Positions 14,541 to 22,490 of a DNA stretch of 64,000 bases are shown in pieces; the stretch's first letter is position 1, and every line of letters starts with the position of its first letter. Below the pieces are notes generated by a model that saw only the letters and a list, made by a program, of their open reading frames with translations, was not told the origin of the DNA and did not search any database. Origin of the DNA: Oscillospiraceae bacterium (lineage in GTDB: Bacteria > Bacillota > Clostridia > Oscillospirales > Ruminococcaceae); contig JAAWDH010000040.1 in the NCBI GenBank assembly GCA_022793675.1, positions 26,542 to 90,541 of the forward strand. The letters run 5' to 3'. The translations under genes were made by a program, and so were the position numbers.

Positions 14541-15726
14541 AAAGCAGCTGCGGGTGATGAACTGGTGGCTGGACGGCCGGTACGAGGCGCTGATCTGCGA
14601 CGGCGCGGTGCGTTCGGGCAAAACAACCGTGATGGCCCTTTCCTTCGCCCTTTGGGCAATGGAACGCTTTGACGGCAAGGATTTCGCCCTTTGCGGACGC
14701 ACAATCGGCGCGGTGCGGCGCAATATCGTCGAGCCAATGAAAGGCCTCTTAGGTTCCCTCTATGCCTTTAAGGAAAAACGCGGCGAAAATTGTTTCTTCC
14801 TCAGCGACGGCGGACGCCAAAACCGCTTTTATTTATTCGGCGGCCGCGATGAGAACAGCGCAGGGCTGATCCAGGGGATGACCCTTGGCGGGGTGCTGAT
14901 GGACGAAACCGTGCTGATGCCCCGTTCCTTCGTCGAGCAGGCGCTGGCGCGATGTTCTGAACCAGACGCGAAGTTCTGGTTCAACTGCAACCCCCAAGGG
15001 CCTGGGCACTGGTTTTACCAAGAATGGATCAAAAAGGCCGGCGAGAAAGGGGCGCTGCGGCTCCATTTTACGATGGCGGACAACCCCTCGCTGACGCCGG
15101 CGGTGCGTGCCCGTTACGAAAAGCTCTACAGCGGCATTTTCTATGACCGTTATATCAAAGGCGAATGGGCGGCCGCGGAAGGGCTAGTCTATCCCATGTT
15201 CGACCCAGCAAAACACGTCCTCCAGGCCCTGCCCCCGTGCAGCCGGTACTGGATCAGCTGTGATTACGGTACCCTCAACCCAATGTCTATGGGCCTTTGG
15301 GGCGAGGCAGCCGGAAAGTGGGTGCGCCTTCGCGAGTATTATCACGACGGGCGTGTCCAGGGCCAGAAAACCGATGAAGAGTACTACGCGGCGCTTTCTG
15401 CGCTGGCGGACGGGCTGCCGGTCAAAAGCGTGGTGGTCGACCCGTCGGCCGCCAGCTTTATCCAATGTATCCGCCGGCATGGCCAGTTTTTAGTAAAGCC
15501 GGCAAAAAATGCGGTGCTGCCTGGGATTAGGCAGGTGGCCGGGCTGCTGGGGGAAGGGAAACTGCTGTTCAGCGCCGAATGCGTCAACACGCTGCGTGAA
15601 TTTTCAGAGTATGTCTGGGAGGACGGCGGGCTGCGTGAGCAGCCTAAAAAGGAACACGACCACGCGATGGATGAGATCCGTTACTTTGCGGCAACCATCG
15701 TTTACGGAAGCGAAAGTTTCTTTTGA
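14518..15726 (+). CDS. Phage terminase large subunit (PBSX XtmB type)
   Basis: Packaging ATPase/nuclease that drives DNA into the prohead through the portal. Walker A is CDGAVRSGKTT; Walker B is GVLMDETVLM; the C-terminal nuclease domain has the acidic runs CDYGTLNP and VVDPSAASFI. About 402 residues, close to family length. The start is uncertain: TTG at 14518 has GGGGAGG at ideal spacing (6 nt), whereas the ATG at 14512 touches that ribosome site. It overlaps the small-subunit gene. A mosaic repeat of about 550 bp separates it from the portal gene, which is unusual for a packed phage operon. Confidence 0.93.
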   Translation: MNFLCFSKKQLRVMNWWLDGRYEALICDGAVRSGKTTVMALSFALWAMERFDGKDFALCGRTIGAVRRNIVEPMKGLLGSLYAFKEKRGENCFFLSDGGRQNRFYLFGGRDENSAGLIQGMTLGGVLMDETVLMPRSFVEQALARCSEPDAKFWFNCNPQGPGHWFYQEWIKKAGEKGALRLHFTMADNPSLTPAVRARYEKLYSGIFYDRYIKGEWAAAEGLVYPMFDPAKHVLQALPPCSRYWISCDYGTLNPMSMGLWGEAAGKWVRLREYYHDGRVQGQKTDEEYYAALSALADGLPVKSVVVDPSAASFIQCIRRHGQFLVKPAKNAVLPGIRQVAGLLGEGKLLFSAECVNTLREFSEYVWEDGGLREQPKKEHDHAMDEIRYFAATIVYGSESFF

Positions 15727-15739
15727 GGATTTGATAGAA

Positions 15740-16290
15740 GTTAGGAACTGATTCTTCTTATGCCCGGACAATTCACTGGATTGTCCGGAGAAATGAAAAG
15801 TTCTGTTCTGTCGTATTATGGAGCTACGCTCCATACGAGGACCCCTCGGGAGGGTCCTCGAGCTCTCCTGCCCTTTTTTTGGAAGGAGAATTTCGCCCTC
15901 GGCGGAGGGCGACCAGGGGGCTCTGCCCCCGGCCCCCGCGATTTTTTGAAAAAAATCGAGTAAAACTTTTTTCGCCCGGGCCACTATGTGCAAAGCCATA
16001 AATTCCTACTGCGTCGATAAATGTTTCTGGTTCTGCGCATCGACGCAGTAGGCGGCCGGCTGTGCCGGCAGACAATTCGCGTTTGCCGCCTAGCTCTGCT
16101 CGGCGGCTTGTGAGCGAAAAACATCGCGTGAGATGTCGCGGCTGGTCAGTGGTACCGACGCAGTAGGCGGCTATAGTGAGGTAGGCGAGTACCCTGGCGA
16201 TTAAAAGTTTTTGCTAAGCTTTTTTCAAAAAGCGCGTACTCCCGTACTCCTCGTAACTCCCGTACCCTTCGTACCCCCGTACTCCATCTG
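15740..16290 (-). repeat. Mosaic repeat block inside the phage-like operon
   Basis: Reverse-orientation copy of the hairpin-rich module (GCCCGGACAATTCACTGGA near 15762, GAGGACCCT/AGGGTCCTC near 15837-15860, CGATTTTTTGAAAAAAATCG near 15940), then CTACTGCGTCGATA with its inverted partner, the CGGCTGTGCCGGCAGACAAT module, a core copy and GTACTC tracts to 16285. No gene is present in this 580-bp gap. Confidence 0.85.
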
Positions 16291-16307
16291 AAGAAAGGGA
16301 ATGAGAA

Positions 16308-17696
16308 ATGACGGAAACACAACGAATCGTGAAACGCATCGAACAAGCTGCGCGCACCGCCCCTTCCGAAGAAGAAGTGCTGGCGGCCCATATCACCGAA
16401 TGGCTGCGCGGCCCGAAACGGCAGGAAATGCTCACTGGCGCCCGCTACTATGCCAACGATAACGACATCAACTACCGCCAACGGCTGACGGTCGGCGAGG
16501 GCGGGCGGCTCTTGGAGGATACCGCTTTGCCTAACCGCAAGGTCAGCCACGGCTTTGTCCGCAAACTGGTCGACCAGAAAACCCAGTACCTCTTCGGCCG
16601 GCCTTTTACAGTCAGTACCGATAACGCGGCTTTCGGCCGGATTTTGCAGCAGACCTTCGACGGGGCGCTGCGGGAACGGGTCAAAAACCTCTGCCGCGAG
16701 GCCGTTAACAAGGGCATTGCCTGGCTGCAGGTCTGGCCGGAGGATGGCAGGCTCTGTTTCCGTAAACTCCCTTCGGAGGAGGTCTGCCCCGTCTGGGCCG
16801 ACGGCGAGCATACCAGCCTTAACGGGCTGGCGCGGGTCTGGCAGATGGAGTGCTGGGAAGGCAGCGGCCGCCGCATGGTTACCCAGGTGGAGTATTGGGA
16901 CAGGGAAAGGGTGCGCTTTTATGAGCTGAAGGACGGGCGGCTGGTACCCGACCCCTTCTGCCCCGAACGCCCCCACTTGACGGTTGACGGCCTGCCGCAG
17001 ACCTTAAAAACGCTGCCGTTTGCCGCCTTCAAATACAACGAAGAGGAGCTGCCGCTGATCCGCTTTATCAAACCGCTGGTAGATGATTACGACCTGCTTA
17101 AATCGGAGGATTCTTCTAACCTCTCGGATACGTCCGGGGCGATTATGGTGCTGCAAAATTATGACGGCACCGATCTGGGCGAGTTCCGGCAAAACCTCCA
17201 GCGCTACCGCGCGGTTAAGGTTTCCGATAACGGCGGGCTGGCGGTCAGGGAAGTGCCGGTACACACCGCCGACATCACCGCCCATCTGGCGCAGGATCGC
17301 CGCGACCTTTACGAAATCGGCCGCGGCGTGGATACCCAGAACGAACGCCTGGGGCAGGCGTCCGGCGTGGCGATGCGCTTCCTTTACGCCGACCTCGACC
17401 TTGATTGCAGCGGCATCGAGACCCAGTTTGCGGCCGGTTTTGCCCAGCTTGTCCGGCTGGCGGCGGAGCTTCTGCTGCTGATGGGGCAGGGCGACTTTAC
17501 CGGCGAAAATGTCCGGTTTATCATCAACCGGGACATGATTATCAACGAGTCTGACGCGATTGACGGCTGTGTCCGTTCGGCGGGGATCCTGTCCCAGCAG
17601 ACAATACTCGAAAACCACCCTTGGGTGGTGGACGCGGCGGCGGAAACAGCGCGGCTTGAAGCGGAGGCTGGACATAAAAAGGAGGATTCTGAATGA
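16308..17696 (+). CDS. Phage portal protein, SPP1 gp6-like (XkdE position)
   Basis: 462 residues; forms the dodecameric vertex channel through which terminase pumps DNA and to which the tail connects. Matches the phage_prot_Gp6 pattern: early AHITEWLRG, YYANDNDINYR, KVSHGFVRKLVDQKTQYLFG, a long helical stem, and a C-terminal LNENP-like segment. AAAGGGA lies 7 nt before this ATG, which was chosen over an out-of-frame ATG at 16301. Its stop overlaps the next start (ATGA), so the two are translationally coupled. Confidence 0.92.
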   Translation: MTETQRIVKRIEQAARTAPSEEEVLAAHITEWLRGPKRQEMLTGARYYANDNDINYRQRLTVGEGGRLLEDTALPNRKVSHGFVRKLVDQKTQYLFGRPFTVSTDNAAFGRILQQTFDGALRERVKNLCREAVNKGIAWLQVWPEDGRLCFRKLPSEEVCPVWADGEHTSLNGLARVWQMECWEGSGRRMVTQVEYWDRERVRFYELKDGRLVPDPFCPERPHLTVDGLPQTLKTLPFAAFKYNEEELPLIRFIKPLVDDYDLLKSEDSSNLSDTSGAIMVLQNYDGTDLGEFRQNLQRYRAVKVSDNGGLAVREVPVHTADITAHLAQDRRDLYEIGRGVDTQNERLGQASGVAMRFLYADLDLDCSGIETQFAAGFAQLVRLAAELLLLMGQGDFTGENVRFIINRDMIINESDAIDGCVRSAGILSQQTILENHPWVVDAAAETARLEAEAGHKKEDSE

Positions 17697-18145
17697 TTGA
17701 TTTTTTGCGGGCGCATCTGGACGAGGGGCTTTTTGGGGAGGTCGCGGCGGCGCTTTCCGGCCTGCAGCTGCCTTCCCTTCAGGAGGCGGCGGACGAAATC
17801 GCGGCGCTGCGGGCGGCGCTTGAGGCGGAAAAGCATGGCCGCGCCCTCTCGGAGCTGTTTTTGGCAGCGGGGGCGGCCGACGAGGCTTATTTCTGCGACA
17901 AGTTCGCCGGCAAGGCCCGGTGGGGTGAGGACGGGGAGCTGCTTAACGGCGGCGAGCTTGTCGAGATGGCTAAAGGGCAGCATCCGGCGCTGTTCCCGCT
18001 GCCAAAGGTAGAAGGGGTTAAGCCTGCGGACGCGCAGCCGTCAGCCCCGTTTGCAGCGGAAACCCCGCTCGCGGCGCTGACGCTGACCGAACGGCTGAAG
18101 CTGTTCCAGTGCGACCCAGCGGCGTATGGCCGGCGCAGGCGCTGA
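17693..18145 (+). CDS. Probable capsid scaffold protein
   Basis: 150 residues, rich in Ala, Leu and Glu. Residues about 30-60 (QEAADEIAALRAALEAEKHG) form a predicted coiled coil followed by a short C-terminal basic tail (YGRRRR). Small coiled-coil proteins directly before the major coat gene are usually internal scaffolds. This is the XkdF position, where PBSX carries a larger protease/scaffold; no protease motif is visible here. It starts with AAGGAGG at 8 nt and overlaps the portal stop codon by 4 bases. Confidence 0.6.
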   Translation: MIDFLRAHLDEGLFGEVAAALSGLQLPSLQEAADEIAALRAALEAEKHGRALSELFLAAGAADEAYFCDKFAGKARWGEDGELLNGGELVEMAKGQHPALFPLPKVEGVKPADAQPSAPFAAETPLAALTLTERLKLFQCDPAAYGRRRR

Positions 18146-18215
18146 ACCGTTTTCCCGCCCGGCGGGAGGCTGGGCATAAGCATAAATAGATGTCTTATAT
18201 CGAAAGGAGAACAAT

Positions 18216-19058
18216 ATGGCTGAAACTTCTACGCTAACAAAACTCGCTTCCCTTTTGAACCCCCAGGTGATGGGTGACTGGGTGACCGACCATCTGACGG
18301 CCCAGATGCGTTTTTCGCCGCTGTGCATGGTCGATACCTCGCTGCAGGGCCGCGCCGGCGATACCGTTTCGGTGCCGCGGTGCAGCTATATCGGCGACGC
18401 GGCGGTGGTTGCGGAAGGCGCGGCGCTGCCGATTGCCGTGCTGAACGCCTCCGCCCAGGAAGTGCAGGTCAAGAAGGCCGGCAATGGCGTCGAGCTGACC
18501 GACGAGGCCCTATACGGCGGCTATGGCAGCCCGCTTGAACAGGCGGTAGAGCAGCTGACGCTGTCTATTGCGGGCAAGGTCGACAGCGACGTGTTGGCGG
18601 CGCTGTCGGATATCGGCGCTGAGATGACGGTTACGTCGGAATTGCCGCTCTCCGCCGACGCAGTCGCCGACGCGCTGGTCAAATTCGGTGAAAAAGCCGG
18701 GGAGGAAAAAGTGCTGTTTATCGCACCGGCCCAGCTGGCGGCGCTGCGCAAGTCGGAGGGGTGGCTGAAAAACACCGAAACCGGGGCCCAGATGCTGGTG
18801 ACCGGCGCAGTGGGGATGATCCACGGCTGCCAGGTGGTGCTGTCGGACAAAATTGCCAAGACCGACGCCGGCTATACCAACTATATCGTCATGCCAGGGG
18901 CGGTCGGCCTTTATCTGAAACGTGACACGGCGGTTGAAACCAGCCGCGACATTGTGCGCAAAGTGACGGTGTTGACGGCGGACAAGCATTATGCGGTGTC
19001 GCTGCGGGATACCGCCCGCGCGGTCAAGCTGGTCTGTCCGGAAGCTGCCAAAGCTTAA
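18216..19058 (+). CDS. Phage major capsid protein, N4-gp56-like (XkdG position)
   Basis: 280 residues forming the HK97-fold shell subunit. Recognisable text of this coat family: NPQVMGDWVTDHLTAQMRFS near the N-terminus, the strand region GDTVSVPRCSYIGDAAVVAEG, VKKAGNGVELTDEA, the P-domain around VLAALSDIGAEMT, and the C-terminal KVTVLTADKHYAVSL. No N-terminal cleavage peptide is evident. AAAGGAG precedes the ATG. The gene is intact, so heads could be built if the operon is expressed. Confidence 0.9.
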   Translation: MAETSTLTKLASLLNPQVMGDWVTDHLTAQMRFSPLCMVDTSLQGRAGDTVSVPRCSYIGDAAVVAEGAALPIAVLNASAQEVQVKKAGNGVELTDEALYGGYGSPLEQAVEQLTLSIAGKVDSDVLAALSDIGAEMTVTSELPLSADAVADALVKFGEKAGEEKVLFIAPAQLAALRKSEGWLKNTETGAQMLVTGAVGMIHGCQVVLSDKIAKTDAGYTNYIVMPGAVGLYLKRDTAVETSRDIVRKVTVLTADKHYAVSLRDTARAVKLVCPEAAKA

Positions 19059-19080
19059 CGGATTGCGGGAGGGATGTAAA

Positions 19081-19389
19081 ATGGATAGCATCAAAAAGGC
19101 CGCCGGCCCCAACGCCCCGGATTTTGATCCGGAGGCACTGATGGACGATTGTATGGACGCGGCGACTGAAGAGGCCCTTGCCTGGTGCAACCTGCCTGAC
19201 GACAGCTTCGTCACAATGGGCCTGCAGCAGGTCATCAGCCGCCGGGCCGAGACGCTGTATGAGCGCGCTTTCAGCGGCGCCGCCGCCGCCGTAAAGCGCG
19301 GCGACTTTTCGGTGACTTACCGGCCGGAGGGCGACGCCGACGACGCCTTCCATAAGGCGCTGCTGCCCTACCGGAGGATGCGGTTTTGA
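19081..19389 (+). CDS. Head-tail connector-like protein (XkdH region)
   Basis: 102 residues, acidic in the first half (DFDPEALMDDCMDAATEEAL) with helices, then SVTYRPEGDADDAFHKALLP. Size and position between coat and tail genes match the small adaptor that docks on the portal. Family assignment is from context; sequence signals are weak. GGGAGG lies 8 nt upstream of the ATG. Confidence 0.55.
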   Translation: MDSIKKAAGPNAPDFDPEALMDDCMDAATEEALAWCNLPDDSFVTMGLQQVISRRAETLYERAFSGAAAAVKRGDFSVTYRPEGDADDAFHKALLPYRRMRF

Positions 19390-19736
19390 GCGGGCGGCGG
19401 GAAGCGGCCGTGTTTTTGCGGCACTGCGACGGCCGGATGGATCTTTTTAGGCGGGAACGCCGGGAGATAGACGGCGTTTCGGAGGAAATCCTCCTGCCGG
19501 CGGGGGAGAACCTGCCCTGCGCCTATATCCCCGGCGGGCAGGCCCTGCCGGAGGGCGACGCTGCGGCGCTGCGGTTTGCGGGGCGGGTGTTCGCCCCGCC
19601 GGAGCCGCCGCTGGAGCCGGGGATGGCGGTTATTCTGCGCCAGCGGGGCCAGGAGCTGCGCTTTATCACCTGCGGGCTGCCGGCGGCCTATCCCTGCCAC
19701 CAGGAAATTCCGGTGCAGATGGACGAACGGCTTTGA
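19386..19736 (+). CDS. Head closure or tail-connector protein (XkdH/YqbH-like)
   Basis: 116 residues, probably beginning at a TTG that overlaps the previous stop (TTGA). Predicted mostly beta (DLFRRERREIDGVSEEILLP, then LEPGMAVILRQRGQELRFI), consistent with a beta-barrel head-closure stopper. Overlapping start and stop codons point to translational coupling with the connector gene. The identity of the start codon is uncertain, but the reading frame is securely coding from its match in composition and position. Confidence 0.55.
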   Translation: MSGRREAAVFLRHCDGRMDLFRRERREIDGVSEEILLPAGENLPCAYIPGGQALPEGDAAALRFAGRVFAPPEPPLEPGMAVILRQRGQELRFITCGLPAAYPCHQEIPVQMDERL

Positions 19737-19762
19737 GCCTGGGCGGAAAGCGAGGTGAAAGG

Positions 19763-20161
19763 ATGCGGACGATCCTGACGGAAATGCTGCTGGAGTCGCT
19801 GAAACCGGCGTTGCCAGGCGTGATGCTGGCGGTGGGGGAAATCAAGAAAGGGCTTTCCCGCCCCTGTTTGCAGCTGCTGCCGGAGGCGCTGTCGCTGAAG
19901 CAGGAGCTTTCCCGGCGGTGGCGCTGGGGGGAGGAGATGACGCTGAACTGGTACCCGCCTGCCGGCGAGCCGCCGGAGGAGGCTGGCGGGCGGCTGATGC
20001 TGCTGGCCAAAAAGGCTGCGCCGTCGGCGGCGGTTACAGCGGAAACAGAAGGGGATCATTTGAAGCTGCATATCGAATGGGAACAGCTCTATTTCCTGGA
20101 CGGGCAGGAAGCAGAGCGGATGAAGCGGATGGTGCTTGGCTTTAACCAGCCTGGCGGATAA
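19763..20161 (+). CDS. Tail-completion or neck protein (XkdI/XkdJ position)
   Basis: 132 residues from the ATG with AGGTG 6 nt upstream. N-terminal helix MRTILTEMLLESLKPALPGV is followed by alpha/beta text with the aromatic run RRWRWGEEMTLNWYPPAGEP. In PBSX-like clusters two small neck proteins separate the connector from the sheath; this one fits that slot. It overlaps neither neighbour. Function is inferred from order only. Confidence 0.55.
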   Translation: MRTILTEMLLESLKPALPGVMLAVGEIKKGLSRPCLQLLPEALSLKQELSRRWRWGEEMTLNWYPPAGEPPEEAGGRLMLLAKKAAPSAAVTAETEGDHLKLHIEWEQLYFLDGQEAERMKRMVLGFNQPGG

Positions 20162-20186
20162 TTGGGCAAAGGGAGGAATGCAAGAT

Positions 20187-21482
20187 ATGGCAGGAGGAAC
20201 TTTTACGGTGCAGAACAAGGTGCGGCCGGGGGCCTATATCAACTTTACGTCGGCTGCGGCGGCGCTGGGGACGGCGGGCGAGCGCGGGACGGCGCTGCTG
20301 CCGCTGATGCTGCCGTTCGGGCCGTCCGGCAGGGCGGTAAAGGTGGATAAGGACACCGATGTGCTGCCGCTTTTCGGGGCGAGGGAAAACGACCCTTGCC
20401 TGCTGATGCTGCGGGAGTGCGCCAAGCGGGCGCAGACGGTGCTGGTCTGGCGGCTGGACGGCGGCGCTAAGGCCAGCTGCACCGACAAGGGGCTGACGGT
20501 GACGGCCCGCTACGGCGGCGAGGGCGGCAACAAGCTGGCGGTCAAAATTGCGGCGGAGGGGGAAAAATTCCGCGTCGAGACCTGGCTTGACGGCCTGCTG
20601 TACGACAGCCAGACAGCCGGCGACATCGCCGGGCTACAGGATAACGCGCTGGTAGAGTTTTCCGGGGAAGGCCCCCTTTCTATCCACGCGGGGCTGGCGC
20701 TCTCGGGCGGCGACAGCGGCGGCGAGGCCGATTACGACGGCTTTTTTGCAGCGGCGGCGCTGCTGGACTTCAACACGATGGCGGTCCCGTCGGAAGACGA
20801 GGCGGTCAAAGGGAAGGCCGTCGCGCTGGTGAAGCGGCTGCGCGAGGAGGAGGGCCGCAAAATCCAAGCGGTTTTGGCGGATAGCGAGGCCGATTACGAA
20901 GGCGTCATTTCGGTGAAAAACGGCGTGACCCTTGCCGACGGCACGGAAGTGGGCAAGGTTGCCGCGACGGCCTATGCGGCGGGCATGACCGCCGGCGCGG
21001 CGGTCAACAAGTCCTGCACCTACGACACCTACGACGGCGCGGTCGACGCCAGCCCGCGGTTTACCGAAAGCGGGATCGTCGCGGCGCTGAAGGCGGGGCA
21101 TATGGTCTTTACGCCGCGCGCGGGCAGAGTGATCATCGAGCAGGACCAGAACACCCTCGTCTCGTTCACGCCGGATAAGGGCCGCGCCTTCCATAAGAAC
21201 CGCACGGTCCGGGTGCTGGACCAGCTGGCGGAGGATGTCAGGCGGATTTTTGAGGACTATTACCTCGGGAAAGCGTCCAACAATGCCGACGGGCGGCGGC
21301 TGTTCCAGGCAGAGCTTTTAAGCTATCTGCGCACGCTGGCGGATATTTCGGCGATTGAGCCGCCGGAAAACGGGGACGTAACGGTAGCGGCCGGCGCGGA
21401 GCCGGATACGGTAGTCGTGACGCTGGGGGTCAAGCCCGTGGACAGCATGGAAAAACTCTACATGACCGTTACCGTAGGATAA
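20187..21482 (+). CDS. Phage tail sheath protein (XkdK)
   Basis: 431 residues from the ATG 10 nt after GGGAGG. The N-terminus TFTVQNKVRPGAYINF is the conserved start of the Firmicutes contractile sheath family, and the C-terminal domain (RTVRVLDQLAEDVRRIFEDY, then MEKLYMTVTVG) is the part that handshakes between subunits. The sheath contracts to drive the inner tube through a target envelope. Length is close to PBSX XkdK (466). Its presence makes this a myovirus-type contractile particle. Confidence 0.93.
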   Translation: MAGGTFTVQNKVRPGAYINFTSAAAALGTAGERGTALLPLMLPFGPSGRAVKVDKDTDVLPLFGARENDPCLLMLRECAKRAQTVLVWRLDGGAKASCTDKGLTVTARYGGEGGNKLAVKIAAEGEKFRVETWLDGLLYDSQTAGDIAGLQDNALVEFSGEGPLSIHAGLALSGGDSGGEADYDGFFAAAALLDFNTMAVPSEDEAVKGKAVALVKRLREEEGRKIQAVLADSEADYEGVISVKNGVTLADGTEVGKVAATAYAAGMTAGAAVNKSCTYDTYDGAVDASPRFTESGIVAALKAGHMVFTPRAGRVIIEQDQNTLVSFTPDKGRAFHKNRTVRVLDQLAEDVRRIFEDYYLGKASNNADGRRLFQAELLSYLRTLADISAIEPPENGDVTVAAGAEPDTVVVTLGVKPVDSMEKLYMTVTVG

Positions 21483-21493
21483 AGGAGGAAAAT

Positions 21494-21937
21494 ATGGAAG
21501 CAGGGAATCTGATCAGCGGGCAGGAAGGAAGGGCCTACTGCAAGGTCGGCGGCCGGAACCAGGAGCTGATGTACCTGAAGGATGTGACGGCGTCCATCCA
21601 AAAGCGCAAAACGGCGGTGCGGACGCTGGGCAAGCGCGGCGAACAGTACAAATCGGCGGGCTTTTCCGGCAGCGGTACGATGCGCGTTTACTATGTCAGC
21701 AGCTTTTTCCGCGAACAGGCAATCGCCTATATGAAAAGCGGCATCGATACCTACTTCGACTTGGTCGTTATCAACGACGACCCCCAGAGCGGGCTGGGGA
21801 GCCAGACAGTGGTGCTGAAAAACTGCAACCTCAACAAGGTGACGTTGGCAAAGCTGGACGTTGGGGCCGATTTCCTCGACGAGGAGCTGTCCTTTACCTT
21901 TGAGGACGCGGAACTGCTGGACAAATTTACGATTTAG
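21494..21937 (+). CDS. Phage tail tube protein (XkdM)
   Basis: 147 residues, the typical length of XkdM. Text such as ISGQEGRAYCKVGGRNQELM at the start, KTAVRTLGKRGEQYKSAGFS in the middle, and DEELSFTFEDAELLDKFTI at the end matches the tube protein of contractile Firmicutes phages. Subunits stack as hexameric rings inside the sheath. AAAGGAGG lies 7 nt before the ATG, 11 bp after the sheath stop codon. Confidence 0.92.
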   Translation: MEAGNLISGQEGRAYCKVGGRNQELMYLKDVTASIQKRKTAVRTLGKRGEQYKSAGFSGSGTMRVYYVSSFFREQAIAYMKSGIDTYFDLVVINDDPQSGLGSQTVVLKNCNLNKVTLAKLDVGADFLDEELSFTFEDAELLDKFTI

Positions 21938-21945
21938 GAGGGGCT

Positions 21946-22353
21946 ATGGATCTTCAAGGGTTTCTGATGGAGGATGTGCTGCCGCCGAGGGAGGAAACGC
22001 TCATCCTTTCCGAGCGCTTCGGCGGGCCGTTTAAGGTGGCGGGCGTCAGCGAAGAGGAGAACGCGGCGCTGCGGGCGGCCTGCCGCCGGCGGAGCGAAAA
22101 TGGGGTAGCGTTCGACCGCGAGCGTTACCTGAAAAAACTGGCTGCGGCGGCAGTGCGGGAACCGGACCTGAAAGATGCGGCGCTGCAGCAGTCCTGGGGC
22201 GTGCTGGGGGAGGAGGCGCTGCTCTCGAAAATGCTCACGGCGGGGGAGTTTGCCAAGCTCCTTGCGGCGGTGGAACGGGTCTGCGGCTTTGGCGCCCCCG
22301 ATGGGAGGAAAAACGCCTTAAAAAAAGTATCCGCCGGGGAGACGGCGAGCTGA
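21946..22353 (+). CDS. Tail assembly chaperone, short form (XkdN-like)
   Basis: 135 residues in the zero frame, starting 7 nt after AGGAGGGG. Acts during assembly, coating the tape measure before tube polymerisation. Order (after the tube, before the tape-measure slot) and text such as LILSERFGGPFKVAGVSEEE fit XkdN. The zero-frame product ends NALKKVSAGETAS. A slippery A AAA AAA heptamer near the end (22320-22326) with a hairpin 5 nt downstream would shift a fraction of ribosomes into the -1 frame, making the longer form listed separately. Confidence 0.85.
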   Translation: MDLQGFLMEDVLPPREETLILSERFGGPFKVAGVSEEENAALRAACRRRSENGVAFDRERYLKKLAAAAVREPDLKDAALQQSWGVLGEEALLSKMLTAGEFAKLLAAVERVCGFGAPDGRKNALKKVSAGETAS

Positions 22354-22490
22354 ACCTGGCGTTTTGGCTTTTTTGCCGCCATGGGATTCTCCCGTCCCAG
22401 GCGGCGGCGATGTCCCGCAATGAAAAGGCACTGGTGGCGGCGATGATTGAATTGCAGGCAGAGGAGGAGAGACGGCATGAGGGCGGCTGA
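21946..22490 (+). CDS. Tail assembly chaperone, -1 frameshift fusion form
   Basis: Predicted 181-residue product: 127 codons in the zero frame to base 22326, then 54 codons in the -1 frame (SIRRGDGELNLAFWLFCRHG ... EERRHEGG) to the TGA at 22488-22490. The extension is helical, open, and otherwise has no ribosome site or sensible start of its own. Two-form chaperones made by frameshifting at this place are general in long-tailed phages; here the slippery site and hairpin are directly visible. The frameshift itself is inferred. Confidence 0.75.
22320..22347 (+). other. Programmed -1 frameshift signal
   Basis: In the zero frame TTA AAA AAA G, giving a perfect X XXY YYZ heptamer of seven A (22320-22326), a 5-nt spacer and a CGCCG/CGGCG hairpin (22332-22347). 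Confidence 0.78.
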
